Below are positions 4,841 to 5,699 of a stretch of 5,699 nucleotides of DNA, one piece after another. A program made the translations under genes and the position numbers. This DNA comes from Nitrospirota bacterium (lineage in GTDB: Bacteria; Nitrospirota; JACRHJ01), in contig DAHWTK010000099.1 in assembly GCA_027328825.1 (NCBI GenBank), positions 1 through 5,699 of the forward strand, in the 5' to 3' direction. Each line of letters opens with the position of its first letter. Position 1 is the stretch's first letter. The notes under the pieces were generated by a model that worked only from the letters and a program-made list of their open reading frames with translations, did not search any database and was not told where the DNA came from.

Positions 4841-5434
4841 ATGAAAGAGGAGATCCTGCGGATATTCGAGGAATCGGCAAGGGTAAAGCAGAAGTTCGCA
4901 TCCGAGAATTTCGAGGCAATAGAGGAGGCCGTGGAGATTGTTGCGTCGTGCTTTACGCGCGGGAACAAGCTCCTGCTCTTCGGAAACGGCGGGAGCGCAA
5001 CAGACGCCTCGCACATCGCCGGGGAGTTCGTGAACAGATTTCTTCTGGAGCGCCCCGGTCTCCCGGCAATCGCGCTGAATACGGACATAGCCGTTCTCAC
5101 AAGCATATCCAACGATTACGACTACTCCGAGATATTCGTAAAGCAGCTTAAGGCCATCGGCTGCGAGGGAGATGTCGCCATAGGAATATCCACCTCCGGG
5201 AACTCCCCGAACGTTGTGAAGGCCATATCCGCCGCGAAGGACATGGGGATAAAAACGATTGCGTTTACGGGAGGGAAGAGCAAGGGCGGAAAACTGGCGA
5301 CGGTCGCGGAGCTTGTCTTCCTTGTTCCCTCGGGCGATACGCCGAGGGTGCAGGAGACGCATATCACGCTTGGACACGCAATCTGCCAGCTCGTGGACGA
5401 GAAGCTCTTCGGAAGCGCAAAGGGGCCCAGGTGA
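4841..5434 (+). CDS. gmhA: Phosphoheptose isomerase GmhA (D-sedoheptulose 7-phosphate isomerase)
   Basis: GmhA converts sedoheptulose 7-phosphate to D-glycero-D-manno-heptose 7-phosphate, the first step towards ADP-heptose for the lipopolysaccharide inner core, in the cytoplasm. The 197-residue product has the normal length of a single SIS-domain GmhA. Visible motifs are LLFGNGGSATDASHIAGEFV (45-64), STSGNSPNVVKAI (117-129), FTGGKSKGG (142-150), and VQETHITLGHAICQLVDEKL (170-189). The zinc and catalytic residues of the family fall at H58, E62, Q171 and H179, close to H61, E65, Q172 and H180 of the E. coli enzyme. The ATG at 4841 was chosen because homology begins there and a G-rich run (GGGGGG, 4831-4836) lies just upstream; the frame stays open further upstream into the divergent gene but without protein-like sequence. 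The next gene overlaps its stop by 4 nt (GTGA). It suggests a diderm host. Confidence 0.94.
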   Translation: MKEEILRIFEESARVKQKFASENFEAIEEAVEIVASCFTRGNKLLLFGNGGSATDASHIAGEFVNRFLLERPGLPAIALNTDIAVLTSISNDYDYSEIFVKQLKAIGCEGDVAIGISTSGNSPNVVKAISAAKDMGIKTIAFTGGKSKGGKLATVAELVFLVPSGDTPRVQETHITLGHAICQLVDEKLFGSAKGPR

Positions 5435-5699
5435 AGTATAAAAAGCTCGACGTTTCAAAGATAAAGACATACAGCCTCTCCTCCCGCAAGAGCAAGGTGG
5501 GTGAGGGGGCGGCGGCAATCCCGTTTGCTCCCGGCTCAAGTTTCAGGGATTTTATGGACAGTCTTCCGAAAATCCTCGCGGCTGACAGCCTCCGGGCGGT
5601 CGCCCGCTCCGTAGCCGATGCAAAGCGCGGCGGCAGAACGGTAATCCTCGGCATGGGCGCGCACGTCATAAAGGTGGGATTATCTCCGGTAATAATAGA
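5431..5699 (+). CDS. Unknown conserved-looking protein coupled to gmhA, N-terminal part (cut by window edge)
   Basis: The frame opens at GTG 5431, whose last bases form the gmhA stop (GTGA overlap), and stays open for 89 codons to the right edge. The N-terminus is basic (VKYKKLDVSKIKTYSLSSRK), then comes FRDFMDSLPKILAADSLRAV (39-58), then a glycine-rich strand-loop VILGMGAHVIKVGLSP (71-86). That loop resembles a Rossmann-like nucleotide or substrate loop. It seems reminiscent of uncharacterised proteins next to gmhA in deltaproteobacterial genomes, possibly with a deoxyhypusine-synthase-like fold; this is recollection, not a search result. The 4-nt overlap implies translational coupling with gmhA and so a likely link to heptose or sugar-phosphate metabolism. 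The codon pattern continues that of gmhA. No function is claimed. Confidence 0.8.
   Translation, partial: MKYKKLDVSKIKTYSLSSRKSKVGEGAAAIPFAPGSSFRDFMDSLPKILAADSLRAVARSVADAKRGGRTVILGMGAHVIKVGLSPVII

Noticed and set aside
4718..5539. Minus-strand frame of 273 codons antisense to gmhA
   Set aside because: The opposite strand encodes a clear GmhA with all active-site residues; this frame has no family features.

Overview
The window holds six to seven genes in two divergent groups. The leftward (minus-strand) group reads, from its promoter region near 4715-4743: an S4-domain/PdxA fusion, a bacteriohemerythrin, rsmA (ksgA), rnj (RNase J), a small two-helix membrane protein, and the first 21 codons of thiG, cut by the left edge. 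The rightward group is gmhA followed by the 5' part of a conserved gene of unknown function, cut by the right edge. No rRNA, tRNA, CRISPR array, insertion sequence or phage gene was seen.

The organism is most likely a diderm bacterium, because gmhA makes the heptose precursor of lipopolysaccharide. It also carries RNase J, an RqcP-like S4 domain and a bacteriohemerythrin. That mixture is common in former Deltaproteobacteria, Nitrospirota and related lineages of anaerobes or microaerophiles. This placement is an inference from gene content and is not firm. Codon use is moderately GC-rich with frequent ATA and AGG; the small membrane gene at 121-303 is clearly AT-richer, at about one third GC.

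Minus-strand layout: the fusion gene (3372-4700) ends one base before the hemerythrin start (3370), and the hemerythrin Shine-Dalgarno lies inside the fusion's last codons. The hemerythrin stop overlaps the TTG start of rsmA by 4 nt (TTGA). The end of rsmA overlaps a good sigma70-type promoter (TTGAAA-N17-TATATT) that probably gives rnj its own transcription start. A strong C/G-rich hairpin lies 3 nt after the rnj stop, followed by the membrane-protein gene and thiG. The order pdxA then rsmA is the one known from the enterobacterial surA-pdxA-rsmA operon; here a hemerythrin gene sits between them and an S4 domain is fused in frame to the front of PdxA.

The 140-bp divergent intergenic region (4701-4840) contains promoter-like elements in both directions. 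An 18-bp dyad overlaps the -35 element of the leftward promoter, with a 10-bp palindrome beside it, which suggests an operator.

The most unusual feature is the single reading frame joining a full-length RqcP/Hsp15-like S4 RNA-binding protein (residues 1 to about 82) to a complete PdxA (from about residue 92). A Shine-Dalgarno and ATG at the junction could also give free PdxA. Several products of this cluster act on ribosomes or RNA (S4/RqcP, RsmA, RNase J), so it can be read as an RNA/ribosome-maintenance cluster with PLP synthesis and an oxygen- or iron-sensing protein embedded in it. That joint role is inference.
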